Source: Clostridiales bacterium (lineage in GTDB: Bacteria > Bacillota > Clostridia > Christensenellales > Christensenellaceae). From it: a DNA stretch of 64,000 nucleotides. The notes under the pieces are model-generated. The model was given only the letters and a program-made list of their open reading frames with translations, ran no database searches and was not told the origin of the DNA. Below are positions 1 to 9,191 of the stretch, piece by piece. Position 1 is the stretch's first letter. Every line of letters begins with the position of its first letter. Where the stretch lies: positions 30,546 through 94,545 of the forward strand of contig SVGZ01000008.1 in assembly GCA_015056045.1 (NCBI GenBank), given 5' to 3'. The position numbers and the translations under genes were made by a program.

Positions 1-2961
1 GGTCGTTTGCCCGAAAACACGAACGAATGTTTGGCCATTGCGGGAAGCGATGCCTTTTATCCTGTTGCCGTCGGCGAAAAGCTGAAGATATCGCCTGCAA
101 ATGACGATTTTGAAAACATCGGTGATGAATTTGCCGAAACGGAATTTACCGTCGTCGGCATTGCGGAAAGCCCGCTGTATTATGCCAAACTGCAGGAAAT
201 GAGTACGCTTGGCAGCGGTTCTGTCGATACGGTGCTCTATACTTTGCCCGAAAGCTTCAATCTGGACGTCTATACGGATTTCTTCTTAAAGCTCAAAGGC
301 AGCGAAGAATTTGTCGCTTTTACCGATGAATACAACGATTTTGTTTCGGATGCGATCGATGCGCTTGAGGTTTTCGGCAAAGAACGTGCAGATATCCGCA
401 TCGAAACCGTTCGTGCGGAAGCTGAAGCGGAACTTGCCGATGCATGGGCTGAATACAGAAGTGAAAGAGCAGATGCGGAAGCAGAGCTTGCCGATGCAAA
501 AAAGAAGCTTGATGAAGCCAAAATCGAGATCGAAGATGCCGAAAAACAGCTTGATGAAGGCGAAGCAGAGATCGAAAAAGGCTATGCGGAGCTGAAAAAG
601 GGAAAAAATCGCTTTAATCGGGAGATGAAAGCTGCCGAAAAGCAGTTTGCCGATGCTGAGCTGCAGATCGAGGCTGCAAAGGCAGAGCTTGCACAGGGAA
701 AAGAGCAGCTTTTGGCGCAGGAAAACAGAGTGAATACACTTCGTCGTGTTGCCGCATTGATAGAGGAATTGCCGCCGGAATATCAGGACGATTTTGCTGT
801 GCTTGGCAGCGATTCCATCAGCAATATGGCTAACGTGATCGGTGAAGTCCTCCAAAGCGACCGTACAACGGCAGAAAAAGTGCAGATCATCGGCACGATC
901 ACCAAAATCGGTGTACAGCTCCTGAGCCTTGGCGGCGGTAATCTTGGCGGAGAAATGGAAAGCGTCAATATTTATGATGCTATTACCGCGTATGATGCCG
1001 CAATGCAGGAGATCGAAGCTGCGGAAAGCCTGATCGCTGAACAGGAAAAACAGCTCGAAGAAGGCAAAATTGCGCTTGAAGAAGGCAAAAAAGAGGCACA
1101 GAGAGAATTCCGCATTGCCGAAAGAAAACTGAAAGCTGCCGAAGAAGATCTGGCAAAAGGCAAAGAGGAATTTCTCGAAGGCAAAGGCGAATATTTAAGC
1201 GGACGCATGGAATATTACGAAGGCTTGGCCGAAGCGGAAGAAGGCTTTGCCGAAGCAGAGGAAAAACTTGCCGAAGCGGAAGAAGATATCTGGAAACTTG
1301 AGGAAAAAGAGTGGTATATCTTAGATAAACAGAGCACGATGTCTTATGCGAGCTTCATGACCAATATCGTCAAGGTAGACGTTATCGTGCGCTTATTCCC
1401 GGTATTTTTCATGCTGGTTGCACTTCTTGTTTCGCTGACGACGATGACGCGCATGGTCGAAGAACAGCGCATACAGATCGGCACATTAAAAGCACTCGGT
1501 TTCTCCAAAGCCGCCATTTTGGGCAAATACGTCATTTACAGCGGTGCGGCAAGTATTTTGGGCAGTATCATCGGAGCACCTGTTGGGATATGGATTCTGC
1601 CGAAGCTGATCTATAACGCATTTCTTTCGCTGTATGATATGCCGCCGTTGATCATCGGTTCGCATAGCTATATCGGGATCATCGTTACGCTTGCCTGCAT
1701 CGGCTGTACGGTCGGTTCCGCTGCATATTCCTGTTTGAGTTCGCTCAGGGAAAAACCGGCTTCGCTGATGCTGCCGAAAGCGCCAAAAGCTGGCAAACGC
1801 ATTTTCCTTGAATATATAAGGCCGCTTTGGCGAAAGCTGAGCTTTTCCAAAAAAGCAACGGCAAGAAACATCCTCCGCAACAAAAAGAATCTTTTCATGA
1901 CGGTTCTTGGTGTTGCGGGCTGTACAGCGCTTCTGATCATCGGTTTTGGCCTGAAATCGGCGATGGAAATTTCTGCACAAAGGCAATATGATGCCGTTTT
2001 GCGCTATGACCTGATCATCCGCACGGAAGAGGATACGAGCTACTTACGTGAGCTTGCGGAGATCGGCAGAGAGCATTACACAAGGGTACGCTTTGAAAAT
2101 GCGGAGATGATGCACGATAACAAGAGTTTTGCGATCGAGCTGTATATCCCCGAAAATACGGAGGAATTTGGGAAATTTTTCGGTCTCCACGATATGCACA
2201 CGCTGAAAGAACTGCCGCTTGATGATGATTCCGTCATCCTGAGCTATGCTTTGGCGAAAGAGATCGGTGCGGAAAAAGGCAGCGAGATCAGCATCAAAAA
2301 TACAGATGCTGACCTTGGCAGGCTCATCGTCACGGATATTGCGGAAAATTATTTCGGTGCTTTTGCCGTTGTCGGGAAAAACGCCGCTGCGGATGCTTAC
2401 GGAACTTTGAAAGCCAACGCATGGCTTGCCGAAAGCGGTATCGATACGGCGGAAGAAAAGGATGCTTTTCTGCTTACGCTGCTTGAAAACGAGGATGTCA
2501 AGGCAGCCTCATTCTCCTCCGATGCACAGGGCACGTTTGATATTCTGCTTTCGAGCATGACCTTTATCGTGCTTTTCATCATTGCCGCATCGGGTGCGCT
2601 TGTGGCAACGGTGCTCTATAACCTGACGAACATCAACATCAATGAACGCAAAAGAGAGCTTGCTGCACTTCGCGTCCTCGGTTACCATAAGAAGGAAGTT
2701 GGCAGATATATTTTCCGTGAGATCGTAATTTTATGTGTTTTGGGTACGTTGGTCGGTCTTGTTCTTGGGCATTATTTCCATCTATTCGTCCTTGATGCCC
2801 TGGAAAGCTTCAATATGTGCTTCGGTGTTTCGCTCGATTGGCCTTGTTATCTCTATGCTGCGGTGATCACGATGGCATTTTCCGGTCTTGTCGATATTTT
2901 CATGTACAAGACAAAGGTCAAGACGATCGATATGGCGGAAAGCATGAAAGCGGTCGATTAA
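1..2961 (+). CDS. FtsX-type ABC transporter permease with long coiled coil (5' truncated)
   Basis: The frame is open to the first base of the window, so the true start and probably the first membrane helix lie upstream. About 984 residues are visible. An extracytoplasmic part is followed at about residues 130-435 by Ala/Glu/Lys-rich heptads interrupted by a non-helical stretch near 250-330. A first FtsX-like block has helices near 460-485, 510-535 and 555-580; a second extracellular region and a final FtsX block (about 845-984) follow. This two-FtsX plan is that of large Clostridial permeases, which work with a separate ATPase and move lipids or peptides or transmit force rather than pumping solutes. 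The ATPase would be upstream. The substrate is unknown. Confidence 0.85.
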   Translation, partial: GRLPENTNECLAIAGSDAFYPVAVGEKLKISPANDDFENIGDEFAETEFTVVGIAESPLYYAKLQEMSTLGSGSVDTVLYTLPESFNLDVYTDFFLKLKGSEEFVAFTDEYNDFVSDAIDALEVFGKERADIRIETVRAEAEAELADAWAEYRSERADAEAELADAKKKLDEAKIEIEDAEKQLDEGEAEIEKGYAELKKGKNRFNREMKAAEKQFADAELQIEAAKAELAQGKEQLLAQENRVNTLRRVAALIEELPPEYQDDFAVLGSDSISNMANVIGEVLQSDRTTAEKVQIIGTITKIGVQLLSLGGGNLGGEMESVNIYDAITAYDAAMQEIEAAESLIAEQEKQLEEGKIALEEGKKEAQREFRIAERKLKAAEEDLAKGKEEFLEGKGEYLSGRMEYYEGLAEAEEGFAEAEEKLAEAEEDIWKLEEKEWYILDKQSTMSYASFMTNIVKVDVIVRLFPVFFMLVALLVSLTTMTRMVEEQRIQIGTLKALGFSKAAILGKYVIYSGAASILGSIIGAPVGIWILPKLIYNAFLSLYDMPPLIIGSHSYIGIIVTLACIGCTVGSAAYSCLSSLREKPASLMLPKAPKAGKRIFLEYIRPLWRKLSFSKKATARNILRNKKNLFMTVLGVAGCTALLIIGFGLKSAMEISAQRQYDAVLRYDLIIRTEEDTSYLRELAEIGREHYTRVRFENAEMMHDNKSFAIELYIPENTEEFGKFFGLHDMHTLKELPLDDDSVILSYALAKEIGAEKGSEISIKNTDADLGRLIVTDIAENYFGAFAVVGKNAAADAYGTLKANAWLAESGIDTAEEKDAFLLTLLENEDVKAASFSSDAQGTFDILLSSMTFIVLFIIAASGALVATVLYNLTNININERKRELAALRVLGYHKKEVGRYIFREIVILCVLGTLVGLVLGHYFHLFVLDALESFNMCFGVSLDWPCYLYAAVITMAFSGLVDIFMYKTKVKTIDMAESMKAVD

Positions 2962-2977
2962 AAAAGAAGAAAAAAGT

Positions 2978-3007
2978 AAGAGCGTATCGCTGTGGATACG
3001 CTCTTTT
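2978..3007 (+). terminator. Rho-independent terminator after the permease
   Basis: An 11-base stem (AAGAGCGTATC with its complement) closes a six-base loop and is followed by a T run. It sits 17 bases after the permease stop codon. Confidence 0.9.
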
Positions 3008-3024
3008 TAAGCTGCATGATCACG

Positions 3025-3120
3025 AAAAAAAGCGTCATCCCTCAGGGCGGCGTTGGTCTTCATAAAGACAATAGGTCGATCTGCCCCGGATGACGCTTGC
3101 GGTTGCCCGCATCTTTATGA
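3025..3120 (-). ncRNA. Candidate pseudoknotted structured RNA ending in a terminator
   Basis: Read on the minus strand, TCATAAAGA (3120-3112) is followed by a hairpin with a five-base stem and a GCAA tetraloop (3111-3098), then the left arm of a 10-11 base stem (3097-3088). A loop follows that contains TCTTTATGA (3068-3060), complementary to the first segment. The stem's right arm (3040-3030) comes last and runs straight into seven T residues. The first pairing crosses the long stem, which gives a pseudoknot, and a short GGGC/GCCC pair lies inside. This is more than a simple terminator. I do not recognise the class. It could be the structured 3' end of the mRNA for the small protein just upstream or an independent small RNA. 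Confidence 0.5.
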
Positions 3121-3140
3121 TACAACACTTGCGGTGCATT

Positions 3141-3320
3141 TTAAAGAGTTTTTTTAAAAACCATGCGCCGGATGAATAAAGGGTAATCTTCCTTCCTTAT
3201 GATATATTGCGAACGGCGGATGATCTCTTCCTGTTCCGCTTCGGGAAAGGCAAGAAACTGCGTGAGGGCTTCCTTATCTTTGGCAAGCGCCATTCCGAAA
3301 TACAGGGGCATATTTTTCAT
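3141..3320 (-). CDS. Small conserved-looking protein, 59 residues
   Basis: This minus-strand frame begins MKNMPLYFGMALAKD, has an AAGGAC ribosome binding site 7-8 bases before its ATG and ends at a TAA. The predicted protein is soluble, has no Cys and no membrane segment, and looks helical (a KEALTQFLAFPEAEQEEII-type amphipathic pattern followed by a basic tail). Many Clostridia encode short proteins starting with a similar MPLxFGMALA block, but I know no function. The pseudoknotted RNA candidate lies directly downstream on the same strand. The call rests on start, RBS and plausible composition. Confidence 0.6.
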   Translation of the reverse strand: MKNMPLYFGMALAKDKEALTQFLAFPEAEQEEIIRRSQYIIRKEDYPLFIRRMVFKKTL

Positions 3321-3447
3321 AGCAAAAGTCCTTTTTCTTGGTAGTTTGCGTATAAATAAGAAAAATATGTAAATATCGCAAGGGAATAAACATTTTCTGT
3401 ATTCCGTTTCAGGGGCAAATAGTGTAAAATAGGTGTGAGGTGAGAAA

Positions 3448-3912
3448 ATGAGTCAAAAAAATCTTTCCGTGATGCTGCGCATGATCTGTATCGTATGCTG
3501 TTTTATACTGCTCTGTATGTGCGGATATGCGTATTTTCGCATCGATGAGATGATGAAAGAAGCGCTGCATATTGTTTTGTCAAAGCTGATCGTTGCGGTC
3601 TGTGCCGTTGTTGTTGCTATTGCGATCTTCTTTGCATGGGCGATTTTTGCGGATATTGGCCGGGACCGCTCTTTTACCATGAAAAATGCGGAAAGATTAA
3701 AAGTGATCGCATGGCTTTTCCTTTCGGATTCTCTGGTATTTCTTGCGGCATTGGCGGCGGTTTTCATCCTGAAAATCGGCAGCGCAGGGCTTCCTTTTGT
3801 GATGCTGCTCATTATTTTCATCGGCATTTCGCTGACGGTCATCTGTGCCTGCTTATCGCACCTTATCGCAAAAGCGGCTGTGATAGAGCAGGAAAACGAA
3901 CTGACGATCTGA
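3448..3912 (+). CDS. DUF2975-type four-helix membrane protein
   Basis: The 154-residue protein has four predicted membrane helices (about 8-28, 45-66, 88-110 and 115-140) with short loops, matching the length and layout of DUF2975 (YoaS-type) proteins. A GGTGAG ribosome binding site precedes the ATG. The next gene, 10 bases on, encodes a YozG-like helix-turn-helix protein, and this pair recurs in Firmicutes. By analogy with other membrane protein/HTH pairs the membrane partner may control the regulator, but no mechanism is established. Family assignment rests mainly on topology and neighbourhood. Confidence 0.7.
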   Translation: MSQKNLSVMLRMICIVCCFILLCMCGYAYFRIDEMMKEALHIVLSKLIVAVCAVVVAIAIFFAWAIFADIGRDRSFTMKNAERLKVIAWLFLSDSLVFLAALAAVFILKIGSAGLPFVMLLIIFIGISLTVICACLSHLIAKAAVIEQENELTI

Positions 3913-3922
3913 GGGAGGCTTT

Positions 3923-4135
3923 ATGATCATAGTGAATATCGATGTCATGCTCGCCAAAAGGAAAATGAGCGTGACGGAGCTTTCGGAACGGGTCGGCATT
4001 ACGATGGCCAACATTTCGATTTTGAAAAACGGAAAAGCAAAGGCGATCCGTGTGGAGACTTTGAACAAGATCTGCCGTGCGCTGGATTGCCAGCCGGGTG
4101 ATATCCTCGAATATCGTCCGGATGAGGAACAGTAA
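3923..4135 (+). CDS. XRE-family HTH regulator (YozG-like)
   Basis: This 70-residue protein is one Cro/C1-type helix-turn-helix domain. The recognition region is near residues 17-40 (ELSERVGITMANISILKNGK), followed by the usual LNKICRALDCQPGDILEY end. A GAGGGAGGC ribosome binding site lies before the ATG. It follows the DUF2975 gene by 10 bases and should be cotranscribed with it. Proteins of this size bind DNA as dimers. The target may be its own operon, which is inferred and not visible as an operator. Confidence 0.9.
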   Translation: MIIVNIDVMLAKRKMSVTELSERVGITMANISILKNGKAKAIRVETLNKICRALDCQPGDILEYRPDEEQ

Positions 4136-4192
4136 CTTTTGGAAAGCAGCCTTGCTTTCTTTTAACAATAGAGCATTGGGAAAGGACAAACG

Positions 4193-6589
4193 ATGGAAAA
4201 CAATTTGAGAAGCTGCATCAGCGTCAATAAGGGATGGAAATTCTATCTTGGCGATGCAAAGGAATTTGCTGCGGTCGATTTTGATGATTCCGCTTGGGCA
4301 GAAAAAACTCTGCCGCACGATTGGAGTATGGATTACCCGCTCGATGAAATGAGCACAACAGGCGGTGGTGGTGGTTATGCACAGGCAGGCATCGGCTGGT
4401 ACAGAAAAGAATTTGACTATGACGGCAATGCGGGAAAGGCAAGCTTCGTCTTTGACGGCGTCTATATGGATGCAACGGTCTATATCAATGGTGAAAAAGC
4501 AGCTTGGCACGGCTATGGCTATACGAGCTTTTTAGCAGACGCAACGGCTTTCCTGAAACCGGGAAAGAATATCATCGCTGTTCGCGTCAATAACTCCCTG
4601 CAGCCCAATTCCCGCTGGTATTCCGGATCGGGTATTTACAGAAACGTATGGTTTGAAACCACATCGGCTGTCCATATGGTCAAATGGGGCGTTCGCAGCC
4701 AGACAAATACGATCTTCGATGATCTTGCGCTGATCCAGATCAAGGCGAAGATCACAAACGAAAGCGAAAACGAAGTCAACAGCGGCGTTGTTCACCAGAT
4801 CTATGATGCTTCGGGCAAGCTCGTCAGCACTTCGGGTACTGCCTTAAAGCTCCATGCCGGCGAAACAGGCGACACGATGGTCGTGCCGACAGTTCCCGAA
4901 CCGCATCTCTGGACAGTCGAAGACCCCTATTTATATACACTTATCAGCACAGTCGTTGCAGACGGCAAGGAAGTTGACCAGACAGAAACGAAGATCGGCA
5001 TCCGCACCGCAACATTTGATTGCGATAAGGGCTTCCTCTTAAACGGCAAACAGGTCAAGATCAAAGGCATGTGCCTGCACCATGACTGCGGTCTTACGGG
5101 CGCTGTCGGTTACAGAAATACATGGGAGAGAAGACTCCGCAAGCTCAAGGATATGGGCTGCAACGGCATCCGCTGTGCGCATAACCCGCCGTCACCGGAA
5201 TTCCTCGACCTTTGCGATGAGCTCGGCTTCCTCGTTATGGATGAAATTTTCGATGAATGGCTCTTAACAAAGGATAAGATCAACAACTATTACAGTGAGC
5301 ACTTTGCTTACGGTTCGGGTCAGTTCTTCGACGAATTTGCAGAAGCAGAACTTACGCATATGATTAACAGAGATTTCAACCATCCTTCGGTCATCCTCTG
5401 GAGCATCGGCAACGAAATTCCCGAACAGTCCGCTGCAGATGGTGTACGCGTCCTGAATTTCCTGCAGGATATTTGCCACAGAGAAGATACTTCCCGTATG
5501 GTCATTTCTGCCTGCGATAATATTGCGGCAGCACCGCCCTATACAACAAGACGAGAATTTGAAAATGCGCTCGATGTTGTCGGCTATAACTATACAGGCC
5601 GCTGGAGAGAAAGAGCGGAAACACTTTACGAAGAAGACAGAAACCTTTACCCGAAGCGCAGGATCTGCGGCAGTGAAAACGCATCTGCAGGCGGCGTTCG
5701 CGGTGATTATACGATCCCCGGTCCGGGAAGATCCCGTGTATTCCGCGATTACAGAACGGTCACGATGACACATGAATGGCTCTGGAGATACACGATCAGC
5801 CGTGATTTCGTCGCAGGCGATTACCTCTGGACGGGCATTGACTACCTCGGCGAAACAAGATGGCCCATGCGCGGCAGCGGTTCCGGTCCGATCGATACGG
5901 CAGCCTTTGCAAAGGATACCTTCTATTATTTCAGGAGCCTCTGGAACACCGAAGATACAACGCTGCATATCCTTCCGCATTGGAACTGGGAAGGCGAAGA
6001 AGGAACTTTCAAGCAGGTTATCGCATACACGAACTGCGAAGAAGTTGAGCTTTACTTAAACGACAGGCTCGTCGGCAAGCGTGCGTTCATGTGCCCGAAC
6101 TACGGCGCAAAGAGAGCATGGAACGACGTTCCGCAATATACACCCACAACGCATGACCTTCACCTCACATGGGACGTTCCTTTTGAAAAAGGCACTCTCC
6201 GTGCGGTCGGTTATAAAGGCGGCGAAGTTGTTGCGGAAAAGATTATCAAAACAACCGGCAAAGCTGCAGATTTCCGCCTGACGCTCGATAAAGAAACAAT
6301 TAAACCCGGCGAAGTCTGCCATGTTGAAATTTCTGCTTATGACGAAGAAGGCCTCTTTGTGGCAACAGCTTGCCCGATGGTTGGCTGCGAAGTCAGGGGA
6401 AGCGGTCATTTAGTCGGTATGGATGCCGGCGATCTTTCCGATAAGAGCCTTTACAGCGAAGATAAGAGAGCGATGTTCAACGGTCTCATCATGGCGATGG
6501 CCTATGCAGATGAACCGGGCGAGATCGTGATCAAAATCAACGTCGAAGGCATCGGCGAAAAAGAGATCAAAGTCAAAGTTGAAGCATAA
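4193..6589 (+). CDS. Glycoside hydrolase family 2 (beta-galactosidase-like), cytoplasmic
   Basis: The 798-residue enzyme has the GH2 plan: N-terminal sugar-binding jelly roll (about 10-160), immunoglobulin-like domain (about 165-275), TIM barrel (about 280-590) and C-terminal beta domains including a DUF4982-like segment. The acid/base is Glu408 in WSIGNEIPE and the likely nucleophile is Glu495 in CGSENAS. GH2 enzymes release terminal beta-linked galactose, glucuronate or mannose by a retaining mechanism; which sugar is not decidable here. No signal peptide is visible, so it probably acts on imported oligosaccharides. It is a distant paralogue of the GH2 gene at 41.7 kb and stands without transporter genes nearby. 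Confidence 0.92.
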   Translation: MENNLRSCISVNKGWKFYLGDAKEFAAVDFDDSAWAEKTLPHDWSMDYPLDEMSTTGGGGGYAQAGIGWYRKEFDYDGNAGKASFVFDGVYMDATVYINGEKAAWHGYGYTSFLADATAFLKPGKNIIAVRVNNSLQPNSRWYSGSGIYRNVWFETTSAVHMVKWGVRSQTNTIFDDLALIQIKAKITNESENEVNSGVVHQIYDASGKLVSTSGTALKLHAGETGDTMVVPTVPEPHLWTVEDPYLYTLISTVVADGKEVDQTETKIGIRTATFDCDKGFLLNGKQVKIKGMCLHHDCGLTGAVGYRNTWERRLRKLKDMGCNGIRCAHNPPSPEFLDLCDELGFLVMDEIFDEWLLTKDKINNYYSEHFAYGSGQFFDEFAEAELTHMINRDFNHPSVILWSIGNEIPEQSAADGVRVLNFLQDICHREDTSRMVISACDNIAAAPPYTTRREFENALDVVGYNYTGRWRERAETLYEEDRNLYPKRRICGSENASAGGVRGDYTIPGPGRSRVFRDYRTVTMTHEWLWRYTISRDFVAGDYLWTGIDYLGETRWPMRGSGSGPIDTAAFAKDTFYYFRSLWNTEDTTLHILPHWNWEGEEGTFKQVIAYTNCEEVELYLNDRLVGKRAFMCPNYGAKRAWNDVPQYTPTTHDLHLTWDVPFEKGTLRAVGYKGGEVVAEKIIKTTGKAADFRLTLDKETIKPGEVCHVEISAYDEEGLFVATACPMVGCEVRGSGHLVGMDAGDLSDKSLYSEDKRAMFNGLIMAMAYADEPGEIVIKINVEGIGEKEIKVKVEA

Positions 6590-6643
6590 AAATAAGTGGC
6601 AGGGTTTTCTGCCTTGCCGCAAAATTTACCAGAAGGAGCAGGG

Positions 6644-6979
6644 ATGAACACTGCGGTCTATATGTGTTTGTTTCTTATCATTTTCCTGATTTTTGAGGAA
6701 AGAAAGCACAAAACTGCGCTGTTTTTCCGCATCAGGAAAAAAAGGAAACAAGGGAGTTTAGGTATTATGAATGAAGTTGTACAGGAATTTATCGGCAAAG
6801 AATGCGTGATCTATACGATCAGCAACCAGATCTCCGGGACGATCACCGAGCTGAAAGACGGTTGGATCGTCGTCATGACCCAAAGCGGAAAGGAAGCGCT
6901 GAACCTTGAACATGTTGGACGCATCCGTGAATATCCGCGCAATTCCAAGGGCAAGAAAAAGGCAATTATTGCCGACTGA
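6644..6979 (+). CDS. Small membrane-anchored protein, DUF6897-like C-terminal part
   Basis: The ATG at 6644 follows an AGAAGGAG ribosome binding site and gives 111 residues. An N-terminal membrane helix (about 4-20) and a strongly basic cytoplasmic segment precede a compact domain beginning MNEVVQEFIGKECVIYT and ending in the REYPRNSKGKKK pattern. The second part resembles small Clostridial proteins (about 70 residues, DUF6897 as I recall it) with a short beta fold. An internal ATG at 6767, behind AGGGAG, could yield the 70-residue form alone. Function is unknown. The gene follows the GH2 gene by 54 bases and is closed by a terminator. Confidence 0.65.
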   Translation: MNTAVYMCLFLIIFLIFEERKHKTALFFRIRKKRKQGSLGIMNEVVQEFIGKECVIYTISNQISGTITELKDGWIVVMTQSGKEALNLEHVGRIREYPRNSKGKKKAIIAD

Positions 6980-6994
6980 GGATTCTAAAAAAGA

Positions 6995-7025
6995 AAGCCA
7001 GGCGTTTTTACCGCTTGGCTTTTTT
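6995..7025 (+). terminator. Rho-independent terminator
   Basis: AAGCCAGGCG pairs with CGCTTGGCTT (one G-T pair) and is followed by a T run. It lies between the plus-strand unit and the convergent acetyltransferase genes, and its A-rich left flank could also serve the other strand. Confidence 0.85.
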
Positions 7026-7038
7026 ATATCGCTGCTGT

Positions 7039-7503
7039 TTACAGCATTAAGCGATACCGCTCAAGTTTGTCCGTTTTATCTTCATATAAAAATCCGTTTT
7101 TCATAGCAATTCTTTTGCTGGCGGTTTGCCTTTCGTCACATTCTATGACACAGCTTTCAGCACCCAAAACTCTTGCATATCGGATCAGTTCTTTTGTCAC
7201 TTCGTCTGCAATGCCAATTCCCCAATAATCTTTATGCAACACCCAGCCGATCTCATAGTCGTTTTTTTCATAAGGATGAAAAATGGCGTGTCCGATGACT
7301 TTTCCCGTCATTTTCCATTCGATCGCATAAACCAACGGCGGTTCGCACAAACCTGCCGATCGAATAAAATCTCTTGTCTTTTCTATGTCAAAAACCGGTT
7401 CTATATATTGCATCACATCCGCATCGGAAAGCACCTGAAATAGATCATCGGCATCGTTCATCTTCAACTGACGAATAAGACATCTTTTCGTTGTTAATTC
7501 CAT
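7039..7503 (-). CDS. GNAT acetyltransferase, RimJ/RimL-like
   Basis: The 154-residue protein begins MELTTKRCLIRQLKMNDADD, the usual opening of RimJ/RimL-type N-acetyltransferases. It has the acetyl-CoA binding strand-loop region around YEIGWVLHKDYWGIGIADE (about 92-110) and a C-terminal ASKRIAMKNGF block (about 127-137). Such enzymes transfer acetyl from acetyl-CoA to N-terminal or side-chain amines of proteins or small molecules. The substrate is not deducible. The start codon lies 6 bases after the stop of the preceding acetyltransferase gene and has a weak ribosome binding site, which suggests translational coupling. Confidence 0.88.
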   Translation of the reverse strand: MELTTKRCLIRQLKMNDADDLFQVLSDADVMQYIEPVFDIEKTRDFIRSAGLCEPPLVYAIEWKMTGKVIGHAIFHPYEKNDYEIGWVLHKDYWGIGIADEVTKELIRYARVLGAESCVIECDERQTASKRIAMKNGFLYEDKTDKLERYRLML

Positions 7504-7509
7504 ATTGCG

Positions 7510-7929
7510 TTATTCTTCAAATGCTAACATATTACCTAATGGTATTTTGAAACCAATTGCTCGGTACATTTCTATATCGCAATCTGCACATCCGACTGTA
7601 AGGGAACCTACACCGCTTTGCTCGTATGCATAAGCAGCAAGTTTTTTGGCAATCCCCTTATGACGATATTTCGGCTGAATATAGAAATCTTCAAATACTC
7701 CGGATTTACCATAATGAAAAGTTGAGTAAGTTATGCAGATCGAGCAACAAGCTATGAGGGCATGATCACAGATACATCCATAAAAAAGTATCTGTTCATT
7801 TTCTATTGCCTTTCTTAAACTTTCAAGTTCGGTGTTGGTTGGTGTGCATTCGCCGATTTCCAGTTTATATGCTTTGTGCAATTCCGATAATTCTTCATAA
7901 TGATCTGTTGTAATCTTCACAAATTGCAT
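7510..7929 (-). CDS. GNAT acetyltransferase
   Basis: I place the start at 7929, where a GGAGAAC ribosome binding site precedes ATG, giving 139 residues; the longer open frame to 8007 lacks such a site. The protein shows the GNAT core: a beta strand with VFEDFYIQPKYRHKGIAKKLAAYA (pyrophosphate-binding loop Q/RxxGxG/A at about 85-95) and a C-terminal YRAIGFKIP block. It probably acetylates a small molecule or protein amine. It forms a two-gene unit with the acetyltransferase downstream. Confidence 0.85.
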   Translation of the reverse strand: MQFVKITTDHYEELSELHKAYKLEIGECTPTNTELESLRKAIENEQILFYGCICDHALIACCSICITYSTFHYGKSGVFEDFYIQPKYRHKGIAKKLAAYAYEQSGVGSLTVGCADCDIEMYRAIGFKIPLGNMLAFEE

Positions 7930-8048
7930 TTTTGTTCTCCATAAAAGCTGATGGAAAGACGTTTTTTCTTTCAAAGTGACGGTGAAAGGAAAGTTCAGGC
8001 TTTCCAAACAAGCTTGTATCTACCGAAAGGAAACCCCTTATACAGGAA

Positions 8049-8077
8049 AGGCACAACAGTTTTAAGCTGCTGTGCCT
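8049..8077 (-). terminator. Hairpin at the 3' end of recA
   Basis: AGGCACAACAG and CTGCTGTGCCT form an 11-base stem (one mismatch or wobble) with a short loop, six bases after the recA stop. The T tract is better on the plus strand than on the minus strand, so efficiency for recA is uncertain. Confidence 0.5.
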
Positions 8078-8082
8078 GTTTT

Positions 8083-9186
8083 TTAGTCTTCGATCAAAGA
8101 TTTGACGGATTCTTCCTCTTCGGGGAGTGCTTCCGCACGGCCGAGTTTTGCCATGACTTTTCTTCTGATCTCTTCGCCGATCTCGGGGTTTTCCTCGATA
8201 TATTTGCGTGCGTTGACAGCGCCCTGACCGATGCGCGTATCTCCGTAGGAATACCAGGAACCCATCTTGCTGATGATGTCAAACTCTACGCCGACGTTGA
8301 GAAGGCTTGCAGAGAAGGAAACTCCCTTGCCATAGAGAAGTTCGCATTCCGCTGTCTTGAAAGGCGGTGCAACTTTGTTTTTGACAACTTTGATCCTTGT
8401 TTTGTTGCCGATGATCTCATCGCCGTTCTTGATCGCTTCGCCTTTGCGGACGTCGAGGCGTACAGATGCATAGAATTTGAGCGCTTTGCCGCCTGTTGTC
8501 GTTTCGGGGTTGCCAAACATGACGCCGATCTTTTCACGGAGCTGGTTGATGAAGATAACAACGGTCGAAGATTTTGCAATGATACCGGCGAGTTTACGCA
8601 TTGCCTGGCTCATCATTCTTGCCTGAACACCCATGCTGGAATCGCCCATTTCGCCTTCGATTTCGCTTCTGGGGACTAAAGCGGCAACGGAGTCAACAAC
8701 GAGAACGTCGATCGCACTGCTGCGGACGAGTGTTTCCGCAATGGCAAGACCCTGTTCACCGGTATCCGGCTGTGAAACAAAGAGGTTATCGATATCTACG
8801 CCGAGGTTCTTTGCATAAACCGGGTCAAGAGCGTGCTCTGCATCGACAAATGCACAAGCGCCGCCGAGTTTCTGTGCTTCGGCAACAGCATGGAGTGCGA
8901 AGGTCGTTTTACCGGAAGATTCGGGTCCGTAAATTTCAATGATTCTTCCGCGCGGGTAACCGCCGACACCAAGAGCGATATCGAGTTCAAGGCAGCCCGA
9001 GGGAATAACTTCAAGGCCGTCTTTATTGGCTGTATCGCCGAGGCGCATAACAGCACCTTTGCCGAAATTCTTTTCGATCTGTGCGAGCGCAATGTCGAGC
9101 GCCTTTGCCTTTTCTGCACGGATCTGTTCTGCATCGCCGTTGCGGTCGATGATATTCATGCCTTTTTTCTTATCAGATGCTGCCAT
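8083..9186 (-). CDS. recA: Recombinase RecA
   Basis: The 367-residue protein has the full RecA layout: N-terminal helix, Walker [10 protein letters not shown] at 87-95, the catalytic and DNA-binding loops (including [17 protein letters not shown] and the [16 protein letters not shown] region) and a short acidic C-terminal tail. RecA forms ATP-dependent filaments on single-stranded DNA, drives strand exchange and triggers LexA self-cleavage. The AAGGAG ribosome binding site overlaps the last codons of pgsA, so the two are cotranscribed. No LexA-type operator is obvious directly upstream because the gene lies inside an operon. Confidence 0.99.
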   Translation of the reverse strand: MAASDKKKGMNIIDRNGDAEQIRAEKAKALDIALAQIEKNFGKGAVMRLGDTANKDGLEVIPSGCLELDIALGVGGYPRGRIIEIYGPESSGKTTFALHAVAEAQKLGGACAFVDAEHALDPVYAKNLGVDIDNLFVSQPDTGEQGLAIAETLVRSSAIDVLVVDSVAALVPRSEIEGEMGDSSMGVQARMMSQAMRKLAGIIAKSSTVVIFINQLREKIGVMFGNPETTTGGKALKFYASVRLDVRKGEAIKNGDEIIGNKTRIKVVKNKVAPPFKTAECELLYGKGVSFSASLLNVGVEFDIISKMGSWYSYGDTRIGQGAVNARKYIEENPEIGEEIRRKVMAKLGRAEALPEEEESVKSLIED

Positions 9187-9191
9187 TTTTC

